A stretch of 38,297 nucleotides of DNA from Spirochaetales bacterium (GTDB lineage Bacteria > Spirochaetota > Spirochaetia > Treponematales > Treponemataceae): assembly GCA_030540405.1 (NCBI GenBank), contig JAUNWH010000024.1, forward strand, positions 1 to 38,297, given 5' to 3'. Positions 22,291-31,646 of the stretch are shown piece after piece. Within the stretch, counting starts at the first letter, position 1; the number at the start of each line of letters is the position of its first letter. The position numbers and the translations under genes are program-made. The notes beneath the pieces were generated by a model. The model worked only from the letters and a program-made list of their open reading frames with translations. It had not been told where the DNA came from and did not search any database.

Positions 22291-23316
22291 ATGACAACGA
22301 TTTTAATAGTTGATGATTCTGAAATTGACAGAGCGGTTTTAAAAAACATACTGGCAAGTTTCTACAATGTAATTGAAGCAGATTCAGGATATGCGGCGCT
22401 TGATATTCTAAACAATCCGGCGTTAAAAATAGACGGACTTATTATTGACATAAATATGCCTGGACTAAGCGGATTTGAAGTTCTCAGTCTGCTCGACAAG
22501 TCAAGGCACTCGGGAATGGTGATTCTGCTCATTTCCTCTGAAGCAAAAAAAGACAACATTATAAGAGCTGCAAATTTTGGAGCGTCAGGATTTTTCAAGA
22601 AACCTTATGACAGCGAGCAGATTCTTTCAAAGCTGAAATCGATATTCGCAAAAAAAGTTCTTGCCGACTCAATGCTAAAAGGAACAGTTTCAGACAAAGA
22701 GCTCAAGGCGACAATTCTTTATGCAGACAAGCTCCGCCGTGTTTATCTTACTTATCTTAAAGGCGAAAAAAAGAACGATGACCTTTATATCCATGTAAGT
22801 GAAATTGTGCATATTATGCTTGAAAATTATTTTGCGACAAAAGCTCCAAAAGATCTTACGCCGGAAGGAATTGAAATAATCAGCCGCGCGGCATATTTCT
22901 ATGACATAGGCAGAATGATTGTAAGCCACGAAAAATTCAAGGTTTATTCCCAGTCAGAAATCGATGACATTCCAGAAACACATACAATTGCAGGAGCAGA
23001 TTTTGTGGGCGTGAACAGTTCGCATAGTGTCGCCTACTTTGTAAAAGTCTGTTCCGACATCTGCATGCACCACCACGAACGCTACGATGGAAGAGGAATG
23101 CCGCACGGACTAAAAAGCAGCATCAACAATATCTACACCCAAATGTGCGCAATCGCAATAGAATTCTGCATAAACTTTTTTTCCGCGGAAGAAATAAGCG
23201 CAGCCGAATTCAATATGGCAATGAACACAATTATGGAAGACAAAGACGCATTCCGGCCAGATGTAATAGAGCTTCTTAAAAACAGCCAGGACGACATTCT
23301 AGCCTGTTACACATAA
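22291..23316 (+). CDS. response regulator with degenerate HD-GYP-like domain
   Basis: The 341-residue protein has a receiver domain at 1-120 with the acidic pair D8/D9, the phospho-acceptor D53 in IIDINMPGLSG, and a conserved Lys in FFKKPYD. The rest resembles an HD-GYP phosphodiesterase, but the HD signature reads YFYDIGRMIV (Tyr in place of the metal-binding His) and the GYP motif reads DGRGMPHGL. MHHHERYDGRG is kept. It may bind cyclic-di-GMP or a partner without hydrolysis. ATG 22291 is chosen for its SD (GGAG, 7 nt away) and because MTTILIVDDSEIDR is a standard receiver start; ATG 22231 is only 3 nt after the -10. A sensor kinase is not in the window. Confidence 0.82.
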   Translation: MTTILIVDDSEIDRAVLKNILASFYNVIEADSGYAALDILNNPALKIDGLIIDINMPGLSGFEVLSLLDKSRHSGMVILLISSEAKKDNIIRAANFGASGFFKKPYDSEQILSKLKSIFAKKVLADSMLKGTVSDKELKATILYADKLRRVYLTYLKGEKKNDDLYIHVSEIVHIMLENYFATKAPKDLTPEGIEIISRAAYFYDIGRMIVSHEKFKVYSQSEIDDIPETHTIAGADFVGVNSSHSVAYFVKVCSDICMHHHERYDGRGMPHGLKSSINNIYTQMCAIAIEFCINFFSAEEISAAEFNMAMNTIMEDKDAFRPDVIELLKNSQDDILACYT

Positions 23317-23321
23317 AAAAA

Positions 23322-23350
23322 TTGAATTTTCTGCTGATAATTCGTATAAT
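23322..23350 (+). promoter_or_regulatory. promoter of nadE-rlmJ, leaderless
   Basis: TTGAAT (23322-23327), 17 bp and a consensus TATAAT (23345-23350), then six bases and ATG 23357. No SD. Confidence 0.75.
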
Positions 23351-23356
23351 CGATTT

Positions 23357-25345
23357 ATGAACTACGGATTTTTCAGAGTTGCAAGCGTTTCACCTTCACT
23401 TTCTGTGGCGGACTGCAACTTCAATTCTAAGCAGATAATTGAACTTGTAAAAAAAGCCCAGGACAAAAAAATAAAGCTTCTCGTGTTCCCAGAGCTTTCT
23501 ATTTGTGCCTACACTTGCGCCGATTTATTCGCACAAAAAACGCTTCAGGAAGAATGCTATCTTGCCTTGAAAAATATTTGCGCAGAAACAAAAAACTGCA
23601 ATGTTCTTTTTTGCGTAGGGCTTCCTGTTGAACTGGACTCGGAACGGTTCAACTGCGCAGCTTTTGTTTACAAAGGAAAAGTTCTTGCTTTAATCCCAAA
23701 ATCTTTTATTCCAAACTATTCTGAATTCTATGAAAGCCGCTGGTTCGCTTCATTTTCTGAAAACACAGTAAAACAAATTTCACTTTGCAAAGGCTTGGAA
23801 GACATTCCGTTTGGCACAGACATTTTTATTCAGGACGAAAATGATTCCTCCATAAAAATTTCCGCGGAACTTTGCGAAGATTTGTGGGTTCCGTTTTCAC
23901 CTTCAACAAGGCACGCTTTAAACGGAGCTACGATAATTGCAAATTTGAGCGCAAGCAATGAAGTCGCAGGAAAAGCAGAATACAGGCGGATGCTTGTGGC
24001 AGGTCATTCCGCAAAAACAGTAAGCGCGTACATTTACGCAAACGCAAGCCACGACGAAAGTTCCACTGACATGATTTTCAGCGGGCACAGCATTATCTCA
24101 GCAAACGGCGCAATAAAAGCCGAATCCGCTCTTTTTGAAAACACGCAGGATTTTCTTATAGCAGACATCGATTTAGAAAAACTCACACAAGACAGAATCA
24201 AGTCCACAACATTTTCAAGAAGCACAAGCTTTGCAAAATCTGAATACAAGACAATTTTTGTAAGCGGACTTCAGCAGGAACATTTTGCGGAAAACATAGA
24301 CGAGCAGCTCTATGAAAAAATTGCGCTTCATCCATTTGTTCCTTCTGATATTCAAAAAAGAAAAGAAAGATGTTTTTCAATAATTGAAATGCAGTCGGAA
24401 GGGCTTGCAAAACGGCTAAGGCACATCCATGCGCAGGGAGCGGTCATAGGACTTAGCGGTGGACTAGATTCAACATTGGCGCTTTTAGTATGCGCAAGAG
24501 CTTTTGATAAATGCAGCATTTCAAGAGAAAAAATTTTTTCTATAACAATGCCCGCCTTCGGAACAACAGACAGAACATTCAACAATGCCTGCCTGCTTGC
24601 AAAGGGAATGGGAACAACCTTAAAAGAAATAAATATCAAAGACGCTGTGATTCAGCATTTTAAAGATATAGGCCAGGACATAAACACGCACGATGTAACT
24701 TACGAAAATTGCCAGGCACGAGAACGCACTCAAGTTCTTATGGATTTTGCAAACAAGTGCAATGGGATTGTAATCGGAACTGGAGATTTAAGCGAACTTG
24801 CGCTTGGCTGGTGCACTTACAACGGCGACCAGATGAGCATGTACGGAGTAAATTCAAGCATTCCAAAAACTTTAGTCCGTCATCTTGTTGCTTGGTTTGC
24901 TGAGGAGGCGATTGAAAAAGGAAACAAAAATCTTTCTGATGTTCTAAATGATATTCTTGCAACCCCTGTAAGCCCAGAACTTCTTCCGCCTTCAGAAGGA
25001 AAAATAAGCCAAAAGACAGAAGAAATCGTAGGTCCTTACGAGCTTCATGATTTTTTCCTTTACTATGTTTTGCGCTGGGGATTTTCTCCACGGAAAATTT
25101 ATTTCCTTGCGCAAAAAGCTTTTCTTGGAAAAGAAGACAAGGCAACAAAAACAATATACACAAAAGAAATCATTTTAAAATGGCTCAAGAATTTCTACAA
25201 ACGATTTTTCAGCCAGCAGTTCAAAAGAAGCTGTATGCCAGACGGAGCAAAAGTTGGAACCGTAAATCTTTCGCCAAGGGGAGACTGGAGAATGCCTAGC
25301 GACGCAAGCGCACAGCTTTGGATAAAGGAAATTGAAAAATGCTAA
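23357..25345 (+). CDS. nadE: glutamine-dependent NAD+ synthetase
   Basis: The 662-residue bifunctional enzyme makes NAD+ from nicotinate adenine dinucleotide, ATP and glutamine. Its N-terminal nitrilase-type glutaminase has the catalytic triad E46 (FPELSICAY), K115 (IPKSFIPNY) and C173 (SAELCEDLW). The C-terminal synthetase has the PP-loop GLSGGLDSTLAL at about 365 and GTGDLSELALGW. All key residues are intact. Transcription appears leaderless from TATAAT at 23345. The next gene, rlmJ, begins inside its last codons (7-bp overlap). Confidence 0.95.
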   Translation: MNYGFFRVASVSPSLSVADCNFNSKQIIELVKKAQDKKIKLLVFPELSICAYTCADLFAQKTLQEECYLALKNICAETKNCNVLFCVGLPVELDSERFNCAAFVYKGKVLALIPKSFIPNYSEFYESRWFASFSENTVKQISLCKGLEDIPFGTDIFIQDENDSSIKISAELCEDLWVPFSPSTRHALNGATIIANLSASNEVAGKAEYRRMLVAGHSAKTVSAYIYANASHDESSTDMIFSGHSIISANGAIKAESALFENTQDFLIADIDLEKLTQDRIKSTTFSRSTSFAKSEYKTIFVSGLQQEHFAENIDEQLYEKIALHPFVPSDIQKRKERCFSIIEMQSEGLAKRLRHIHAQGAVIGLSGGLDSTLALLVCARAFDKCSISREKIFSITMPAFGTTDRTFNNACLLAKGMGTTLKEINIKDAVIQHFKDIGQDINTHDVTYENCQARERTQVLMDFANKCNGIVIGTGDLSELALGWCTYNGDQMSMYGVNSSIPKTLVRHLVAWFAEEAIEKGNKNLSDVLNDILATPVSPELLPPSEGKISQKTEEIVGPYELHDFFLYYVLRWGFSPRKIYFLAQKAFLGKEDKATKTIYTKEIILKWLKNFYKRFFSQQFKRSCMPDGAKVGTVNLSPRGDWRMPSDASAQLWIKEIEKC

Positions 25346-26181
25346 GCTATCAGCACGAATATCACGCCGGAAATCTTGCAGACATTTTAAAGCACACTTG
25401 CCTTTGCCTGATTTTGGATTCCCTTTGCAAAAAAGAAAAGCCTTTTACAATAATAGACAGCCATTCGGGAGCCGGAATATTCAGCCTTGATGACGAACGC
25501 CTTTTAAAGACAAATGAGGCAAAAGACGGAATAGAAAAAATATACAGATTCTACAAACGGACTTCGCAGGAATTTCCGCACGGACTAAAAGAATACATAG
25601 AACGAGAATCTCCTTATCTTGAAGAAAAAAAATACGCAGGAAGCCCGGAACTTGAACGGCTTTATTCAAGGGAAAAAGACAGCCTTCATTTTGTAGAAAA
25701 ACATCCGCAAGCAATTGAATCTTTAAAAAGCAACATGAAAAACTGCAAAGTTGTAATTCACAACGAAGACAGCTACCATGCACTTTGCGCACTCACACCG
25801 CCATTAATAAAACGCGGACTTGTTCTATGCGATCCAAGCTACGAAGATGCAGATGACTACAAAAAAGTCTGTGAGGCATTAAAAACTGTAAGAAAAAAAT
25901 GGAACACAGCAATCATTGCGCTTTGGTATCCGCTTTTGCTGCGCAGAAAAAATGAAACTTCACAGCTTTTAACAGAACTTGAAGACTTCTGCAAACTAGG
26001 AACAACTCCTTGCGAAAGCTTTAAAGTTGAGCTACTTACAAAAAATCCAGAGGAAACAAAGGCAGAATCAGGCTCTCATCTTTACGGAAGCGGAATGTTT
26101 ATAATGAATCCGCCATGGAAGCTAAAAGAAGACATGGAAAAAAACTGCGCATTTATAAATAAAATCCTTGAAATCTTATAA
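25339..26181 (+). CDS. rlmJ: 23S rRNA adenine-2030 N6-methyltransferase family (RlmJ)
   Basis: The 280-residue protein starts MLSYQHEYHAGNLADILKH, the usual RlmJ opening, and has SHSGAGIFSL and the catalytic motif LCDPSYEDADDY. Family members normally have DPPYE, so the second Pro is replaced by Ser here. It would use SAM to methylate A2030 (E. coli numbering) of 23S rRNA. ATG 25339 overlaps nadE's stop (ATGCTAA), so it is translationally coupled to nadE. It converges on the lipoprotein gene with 2 bp between stops. Confidence 0.88.
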   Translation: MLSYQHEYHAGNLADILKHTCLCLILDSLCKKEKPFTIIDSHSGAGIFSLDDERLLKTNEAKDGIEKIYRFYKRTSQEFPHGLKEYIERESPYLEEKKYAGSPELERLYSREKDSLHFVEKHPQAIESLKSNMKNCKVVIHNEDSYHALCALTPPLIKRGLVLCDPSYEDADDYKKVCEALKTVRKKWNTAIIALWYPLLLRRKNETSQLLTELEDFCKLGTTPCESFKVELLTKNPEETKAESGSHLYGSGMFIMNPPWKLKEDMEKNCAFINKILEIL

Positions 26182-26183
26182 GA

Positions 26184-27002
26184 CTAGTTGTACCAATCTT
26201 CTCGTATTGAAATCGAGCCAAGGTGAAGCAGTTTGCTGTAAGACGGAGAATAGCTTGAATCCCGCCCCACAGAAACTGCCCACATATCAACATACCAGAC
26301 TCCATCTTCGGAACTAGAGCTTGACCAGCTTACATCTTCATCACTTGAAACTGGAAGCGGATTATTATTGTCAGTTTTATTGAAGTCAAATCCGTAGCCT
26401 GAACCGGAACTCACATTGCGCAAAGGCTTTCCAATCAAAGTTACACCGCTTGACCCAGCAATATAACTTTCCATTGCAGAAGTTCCGTAGCAAACAACAG
26501 AAGCATATTCAGTTTGCCCGCTAATGCTATTCAGACGGATATAAACATATCGGTCATCATTGTTTTCAGGAATCAAAGGGGTTTTGTTATAGAAAGAAAA
26601 CAAAAGCGTCTTATAATTTCTTGAGTTTATAATATTCGTTGCCGCAGCCGAAACATCACTGCTTGAATTCAATGAGTCAATCGAACTTTGCGCACTGACC
26701 ATTGCAGAATAATTATTATAAATTTTGTAATAGACTTCAGTTCCAAGGAAAGAAAAGTCAGACGAACCGTAATCAGAATTGTCGCCTTCTTCATTGGTCA
26801 GAAAAGAAAAATAAAGCTGAGGTCTATCAGTGCTTGTGTATTTTGTCGTGTGTCCGTCAGTTTTTGGCGGCTCAAGGTAATAAAAAGTATCCAAACCGCA
26901 ACTGACAAAAATCATAGCAAATAAAAAAAAGGCGGTTTTTAATTTTTTTGCAAAACAAACACCGCCAATTTTTTCTTTATAAGAATACTGATTTTTAGTC
27001 AA
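26184..27002 (-). CDS. treponeme-type lipoprotein, unknown function
   Basis: The 272-residue product has a lipoprotein signal (KTAFFLFAMIFVSCG, lipidated Cys at residue 35) and a mature part of about 237 residues rich in Ser, Tyr and Asn, probably beta (for example YIRLNSISGQTEYASVV). No known domain is recognised. It begins at TTG 27002; no ATG is available before the lipobox, and AAGGA 6 nt upstream lies inside the end of the TPR gene. The 8-bp overlap with that gene indicates coupled translation, and the two may share a role in the cell envelope. Confidence 0.7.
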   Translation of the reverse strand: MTKNQYSYKEKIGGVCFAKKLKTAFFLFAMIFVSCGLDTFYYLEPPKTDGHTTKYTSTDRPQLYFSFLTNEEGDNSDYGSSDFSFLGTEVYYKIYNNYSAMVSAQSSIDSLNSSSDVSAAATNIINSRNYKTLLFSFYNKTPLIPENNDDRYVYIRLNSISGQTEYASVVCYGTSAMESYIAGSSGVTLIGKPLRNVSSGSGYGFDFNKTDNNNPLPVSSDEDVSWSSSSSEDGVWYVDMWAVSVGRDSSYSPSYSKLLHLGSISIREDWYN

Positions 27003-27669
27003 TTTTTCCTTTTGCCTTTAAATCAATAAGGCGGCTTTCTGAAAGATTTGCCCACTCATATCCGCTGTAAGAATCAACTGTCTTTTGATAAAGCTCCGCA
27101 GCATTAGAATAATTTTCTGAAAGCTCTGAAACTCTTGCGGCGTTAAAAAGCGCATGGGAAGCAAGATAAAAATCTTTTACATCTGCGGCAGACTTATAAT
27201 AAGCAACAGCATCGTCATTTTTAGAAAGCTCTTCTGCGCAAACAGCGGCATTGTACATACATTCTGCATAAGTATAAGCTTTTTTAGAAGCATTAGCAGC
27301 CTTTAGATAACAATCAAGGGCTTTTGTAAAATCCTTTTTTGCAAAGGCAATGTCCGCATAAAGCATATTTGCACGAACACCGGCAACATTTTTCTTTGAA
27401 AGATATGGAGCTAGAGCTTCCTCTGCTTTTGCCTGGCGAGAAGCAATTTCATCATCTTCAATTCCGCCTGACTTCGAAGCATAAGAATATTCAATTGAAT
27501 CAATAGCAGCAAGATCTTTTTTCTTATTTGAATCAGAAATTGCAAACACTGTACAAACAACTACAGCGGCAACAACCAAAACAGCCACAGCGCAAACAAA
27601 TATTTTTCTATTTTTAATAATGAAATCTTCAATTTTTACATTTGCAGTAGCTTTTTTTTCCTTAGACAT
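26995..27669 (-). CDS. membrane-anchored TPR protein (YfgM-like layout)
   Basis: The 224-residue protein has a short basic N-terminus, one membrane helix (about 22-44, IFVCAVAVLVVAAVVVCTVF) and a periplasmic TPR region (LYADIAFAKKDFTKALDCYL, MYNAAVCAEELSKNDDAVAY, LFNAARVSELSENYSNAAEL). This resembles YfgM, an inner-membrane TPR partner of secretion and periplasmic chaperones. The ATG has an SD (CGGAG). It has its own strong promoter in the 60-bp gap after the sigma-54 activator gene. Confidence 0.75.
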   Translation of the reverse strand: MSKEKKATANVKIEDFIIKNRKIFVCAVAVLVVAAVVVCTVFAISDSNKKKDLAAIDSIEYSYASKSGGIEDDEIASRQAKAEEALAPYLSKKNVAGVRANMLYADIAFAKKDFTKALDCYLKAANASKKAYTYAECMYNAAVCAEELSKNDDAVAYYKSAADVKDFYLASHALFNAARVSELSENYSNAAELYQKTVDSYSGYEWANLSESRLIDLKAKGKID

Positions 27670-27691
27670 TTTTTACTCCGAATATTTTTTT

Positions 27692-27720
27692 ATTATATAG
27701 AATATCAGTTTTTTTGTCAA
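27692..27720 (-). promoter_or_regulatory. near-consensus promoter of the TPR/lipoprotein unit
   Basis: TTGACA (27720-27715), exactly 17 bp, then TATAAT (27697-27692) on the minus strand; leader about 16 nt. Confidence 0.85.
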
Positions 27721-27729
27721 AACCTGAAG

Positions 27730-29277
27730 TCAAGTCCTGCGGATATTCAGCTCAGAAATAAGCTTTGAAACATAAGTGCGCTGAATATCAAGAATTTTTG
27801 CGGCGGCAGTCTGATTCCAATTCGTTTCCCTTAGAATTCTCTCAACATACTGCTTTTTAAATTCCGAAAGCGCATTTTTCAAGCTGCGGTCTTTCATAAG
27901 AGAAAGCTCTTCTGCGCAGTTTTGAATTTCAGCAGTTTCCGGCAAATTTTCAGAATCCACAGGAAGCCTCAAATCGTTCAGCTGAATAAAAGGCGGATTT
28001 CCGATTATGCAGGCACGTTCAATTGTATTTTCAAGCTCGCGGATATTTCCCGGCCACATATAAGAATAAATTGCTTTTTTTGCGGCTTCAGAAAAACCAA
28101 GAAACTCCTTATGTATTTCAGCCTTGAATTTGTTCAAAAAGAATTCGCACAAATCTTCAAGCTCGTCTCTGCGCTCACGCAAAGGCGGAACTGCAATCGG
28201 AAGAACATTCAGCCTAAAATATAAGTCGCTTCTAAAAGCGCCTTCCTTTATCATCGCTTCCAAGTCGCGGTTTGTTGCGGCAATGATTCTTACGTCAACT
28301 GAAATCGTATCGCAAGAACCAACGCGCTCGAACTTTTTTTCCTGAATCACACGCAAAAGCTTAGCCTGCAAGTCAAAAGGCAGTTCACCAATTTCATCAA
28401 GAAAAATCGTTCCGCCGTCAGCCATTTCAAACCGGCCTTTTCTTGCGGAAACAGCATCGGTAAAAGCGCCCTTTACGTGGCCAAAGAATTCAGACTCAAG
28501 CAAAGACGGACTTAAAGAAGCGCAGCTCACACGGACAAACGGCTTGTTTTTTCTGTTGCTCAAAAGATGAATCTGCTCTGCAAAAAGCTCCTTGCCAACT
28601 CCGCTTTCGCCTGTAATCAAGACAGAAGAATTAATCGCAGAAGCGCGCTTTATGTTTTCAATTAAAGAAAGAACAAGAGGATTCCGCGCAATAAAAGGAT
28701 GGTAGTCTTTGCCAGCGTCAACTACATATTGAAGCGCATTAAGCTGAACCTTATTTTTTCTGTAGCGCAAGGCATTTTGGTAAGCAACAGCCGCCTGTTC
28801 GCCCAAAAGCTCAAGAATTTCAAGATCGTCAGCAGTAAAGTCGCCATTATTCGCTTTATTAATCAGCTCGATAACGCCAACGCACTCGCCTTTCACGCTC
28901 ATAGGAAAAGCTATCATGTTTCTTGTAACATATTTTGTTGTGTTTTGAACTGTGGAATTAAAGCGGGGATCGCTGTTTACATCATTGATTATGACCGACT
29001 GGCAATTTTCTGCAACCCAGCCAGCAATTGATTCTTTTTCAACAAGGATTTTCTTAACTTCGGAATTTTTAGGACCAAGACTGATATAAAATTCCAGTGA
29101 ATTGATTTCTTTCCGCACAAGAAGAAGAGATGCGGCTTCACATTTAACCATAAGCATTGCTGATTCCAAAATTGAAACCAGCAATGTATCTGGATCCGCA
29201 TAATTTAAATTTATGCGTGTATTAATTTCAATGAGTGACTTTAGTCTGTCTAAAGAAATCAAACTGTTTCCACTCAT
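27730..29277 (-). CDS. sigma-54-dependent activator, GAF-AAA+-Fis HTH (NifA/FhlA-like)
   Basis: The 515-residue regulator has a GAF sensor domain at about 20-175, an AAA+ domain at about 195-425 with Walker A GESGVGKE, the sigma-54 contact GAFTDA ([17 protein letters not shown]), Walker [13 protein letters not shown] and the arginine finger region, and a C-terminal Fis-type helix-turn-helix ([20 protein letters not shown]). It would hydrolyse ATP to open sigma-54 promoters, controlled by the GAF ligand. No receiver domain is present, so control is not by phosphorelay. It follows cmk/rpsA by 11 bp. I found no clear -24/-12 promoter in the window, so its target is elsewhere. Confidence 0.9.
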   Translation of the reverse strand: MSGNSLISLDRLKSLIEINTRINLNYADPDTLLVSILESAMLMVKCEAASLLLVRKEINSLEFYISLGPKNSEVKKILVEKESIAGWVAENCQSVIINDVNSDPRFNSTVQNTTKYVTRNMIAFPMSVKGECVGVIELINKANNGDFTADDLEILELLGEQAAVAYQNALRYRKNKVQLNALQYVVDAGKDYHPFIARNPLVLSLIENIKRASAINSSVLITGESGVGKELFAEQIHLLSNRKNKPFVRVSCASLSPSLLESEFFGHVKGAFTDAVSARKGRFEMADGGTIFLDEIGELPFDLQAKLLRVIQEKKFERVGSCDTISVDVRIIAATNRDLEAMIKEGAFRSDLYFRLNVLPIAVPPLRERRDELEDLCEFFLNKFKAEIHKEFLGFSEAAKKAIYSYMWPGNIRELENTIERACIIGNPPFIQLNDLRLPVDSENLPETAEIQNCAEELSLMKDRSLKNALSEFKKQYVERILRETNWNQTAAAKILDIQRTYVSKLISELNIRRT

Positions 29278-29288
29278 TGATTTTGTTT

Positions 29289-31634
29289 TTACTCTGCGTG
29301 GCTCTTTACACTGTCGCCAATTGTGTAAGCTCTGTCATCATTGCTAGAAGACATATACTGTGAAATTTCAGCACGATCCTGAGCCCTCTTGTATTCCTTT
29401 ACAGAGAAAGCAACGCGCTCTTTGTCCACATCAATTGAAACAACGTAAACGTTAACTTTATCGCCAACATTGTATTTCTTTACAGCTTCCTCAAACGGAA
29501 CATCACGGTCATCGCTAAGGTTTGCTTTGTTAACAAGACCTTCAATTCCATTAGGAGCTTTTACAAAGATTCCAAAGTCGTTGATAGAAGTAACTTCGCC
29601 CTCAAGAGTTCCGCCAACTCTGTATTCTTCAGCAAAAGCCTTCCAAGGATTGTCTGTAAGCTGCTTTACACCAACACGGATTCTATGGTTTTCTGGATCG
29701 CAGTCCAAAACAACAACATCCAAAGGCTGGTCAACTTTGATTTCGCTTCCAGGGTGCTTGATTTTCTTTGTCCAAGAAAGATCCTCGCCAGCAAGGAAAG
29801 CGTCAATGCCATCTTCAAGTTGAACAAATGCGCCGCTGTTCGCAATCTTTACAACCTTGCCAGAAACTTTTGTTCCAACAGGATATTTTTCAGCAATTGA
29901 ATCCCAAGGATTTTCTGTAACCTGCTTAAGACCAAGAGAAACACGTCCGCCCTGAATATCATAGCCAAGAATCATGCATTCAACTTCATCGCCTTCTTTT
30001 ACCATGTCAGACGGCTTGTTGATTTTCTTTGTCCAGCTGAATTCAGAAATATGCGCAAGACCTTCAATTCCCTCTTCGAGTTCAATAAATGCGCCAAAGT
30101 CAGGAACTTTAGTAACTTTTCCCTTTACAATATCATTTACATGGTACTTTTCTTCAAAGTGAACCCACGGATCTTCTGTAAAATGCTTAAGAGAAAGGTT
30201 GATTCTCTTTCCCTCTGGATCAAGGCGGATAACCTTAAGCTCGATTTCCTGACCTTTTTTTACAAAATCCTTTGGACGAGTTACGTGTCCCCAACTCATG
30301 TCATTGATGTGAAGAAGACCGTCAAATCCGCCAAGGTCAATAAATGCGCCAAAGCTTGTGAATGACTTTACAACACCTTTTACTGTGTCGCCAATCTTTA
30401 CAGTTTCAAAGAATTTATCGCGGTTCTCGTTAATCTGCTCTTCAAGATACTTGCGGCGGTTTACAACAACATTGCGCTTGCCGTTGCTATAAAGACGCTC
30501 AACATAGAACTTAGACTTTACGCCGATAAGCTTGTCTTCTTTTTCAACTTTCTGAGCATCTGCCTGGCTAATTGGAAGGAATGCAGAAATTCCACCACCA
30601 AGATTAACCATATATCCGCCTTTTGTAACAGAAGAAATAACACCTTCTACAGGAGTTTTCTGTTCGGCAGCAACTTTGAGCTCTTCCCAAAGGCGTTTTT
30701 CATCGGCCTTCTGCTTTGAAACAACAGGACCGTTTTTTCCAAACTGGCTTACGAGATATACTGTAATTACATCTCCCTCTTTTGGAAGATTGCCAGCAAA
30801 TTCAGCTACAGGAATTTTTCCTTCTGACTTGCAGTTTACGTCAACGAATACAATATCATCTGTAACTTGAACAACAGTAGCCTTTACATTAGCACCGTCT
30901 TCAACCGGCTCCATGTTATTAATAGATGCTTCTAATTGTGTGTAAATGTTGTCGGAGCCCTGGGCACCATTCTTTTCCACTTCCTTTTCCATAGCAAACC
31001 CTTTTGATTTTATTTTGCTTTCGATTATTGCACAAACATCATTTATGGTCAAGTCTGAAGTGTCAATATAGAATGCGTCTTTTGCTTTTTTTAGAGAGCC
31101 TTCAGCTTTGTTTCTGTCCATTTCATCACGCTTGATTATAGCGTCTTTTATTTCTTCAAGTGAAAGTCCGCTGACTCCCTGATCAAAACGTCTCTTTGCC
31201 TGAACATCAACGCTGGCATCAAGATAAAACTTGAATTCCGCGTCGGGAAACACAACAGTTGTCATGTCCCTGCCCTCGCAAATTATGCTAAGGCTTTTTA
31301 CAATCTGCCGCATTCTTGAATTGACAAAATGCCTAAGCTCAACAAAAGAAGAAACTTTTGAAACATTAGAGTCAACTTTATCCTGATGAAGCAAATCGTC
31401 AACATCTTTTCCGTTCAGAATAAGCCTTGCGTTCACATAGTCAAGCTTTTGCTTCTTTGCAAAGTCAACCACGGATTTTTCATCGTCAAGATTTATTCCA
31501 GAATCAAGCAAGGCAAGAGTAAGGGCGCGGTAAAAACTTCCGCTGTTTAAATATGTAAGATTCAAGTCTTTTGCGACTTTTCCAGCAACTGTACTTTTTC
31601 CTGTTCCTGCAGGACCGTCTATAGCAACAACCAT
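29289..31634 (-). CDS. cmk-rpsA: cytidylate kinase - ribosomal protein S1 fusion
   Basis: The 781-residue protein joins a full CMP kinase (1-213; P-loop GPAGTGKST near residue 7, then CEGRDMTTVVFPDAEFKFYL) to S1 with six S1/OB domains, each marked by GxV...G.xV.l..g..g: starting near EDGANVKATVV, QKTPVEGVISS, VKGVVKSFTSFGAF, VKGKVTKVPDFGAF, VSGKVVKIANSGAF and LEGEVTSINDFGIF. Cmk phosphorylates CMP and dCMP; S1 brings mRNA to the 30S subunit. I recall the same fusion in treponemes. A second start at ATG 30992 with AAGGG 6 nt upstream could also give free S1 of 567 residues. Confidence 0.92.
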   Translation of the reverse strand: MVVAIDGPAGTGKSTVAGKVAKDLNLTYLNSGSFYRALTLALLDSGINLDDEKSVVDFAKKQKLDYVNARLILNGKDVDDLLHQDKVDSNVSKVSSFVELRHFVNSRMRQIVKSLSIICEGRDMTTVVFPDAEFKFYLDASVDVQAKRRFDQGVSGLSLEEIKDAIIKRDEMDRNKAEGSLKKAKDAFYIDTSDLTINDVCAIIESKIKSKGFAMEKEVEKNGAQGSDNIYTQLEASINNMEPVEDGANVKATVVQVTDDIVFVDVNCKSEGKIPVAEFAGNLPKEGDVITVYLVSQFGKNGPVVSKQKADEKRLWEELKVAAEQKTPVEGVISSVTKGGYMVNLGGGISAFLPISQADAQKVEKEDKLIGVKSKFYVERLYSNGKRNVVVNRRKYLEEQINENRDKFFETVKIGDTVKGVVKSFTSFGAFIDLGGFDGLLHINDMSWGHVTRPKDFVKKGQEIELKVIRLDPEGKRINLSLKHFTEDPWVHFEEKYHVNDIVKGKVTKVPDFGAFIELEEGIEGLAHISEFSWTKKINKPSDMVKEGDEVECMILGYDIQGGRVSLGLKQVTENPWDSIAEKYPVGTKVSGKVVKIANSGAFVQLEDGIDAFLAGEDLSWTKKIKHPGSEIKVDQPLDVVVLDCDPENHRIRVGVKQLTDNPWKAFAEEYRVGGTLEGEVTSINDFGIFVKAPNGIEGLVNKANLSDDRDVPFEEAVKKYNVGDKVNVYVVSIDVDKERVAFSVKEYKRAQDRAEISQYMSSSNDDRAYTIGDSVKSHAE
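30990..31005 (-). promoter_or_regulatory. internal ribosome-binding site and ATG for S1 alone
   Basis: Within the fusion, minus-strand AAGGGTTTGCTATGGAAAAG places an SD-like AAGGG six bases before an in-frame ATG at the Cmk/S1 boundary (residue 215). This could make S1 separately from the fusion. Confidence 0.45.
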
Positions 31635-31646
31635 AACAACCTCTTT

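Noticed and set aside
27730-29277. A sigma-54 (-24/-12) promoter next to the NifA-like gene
   Set aside because: The nearby promoter is sigma-70 type (TTGACA-17-TATAAT); no convincing GG-N10-GC site was seen by eye, though the whole window was not checked by software.
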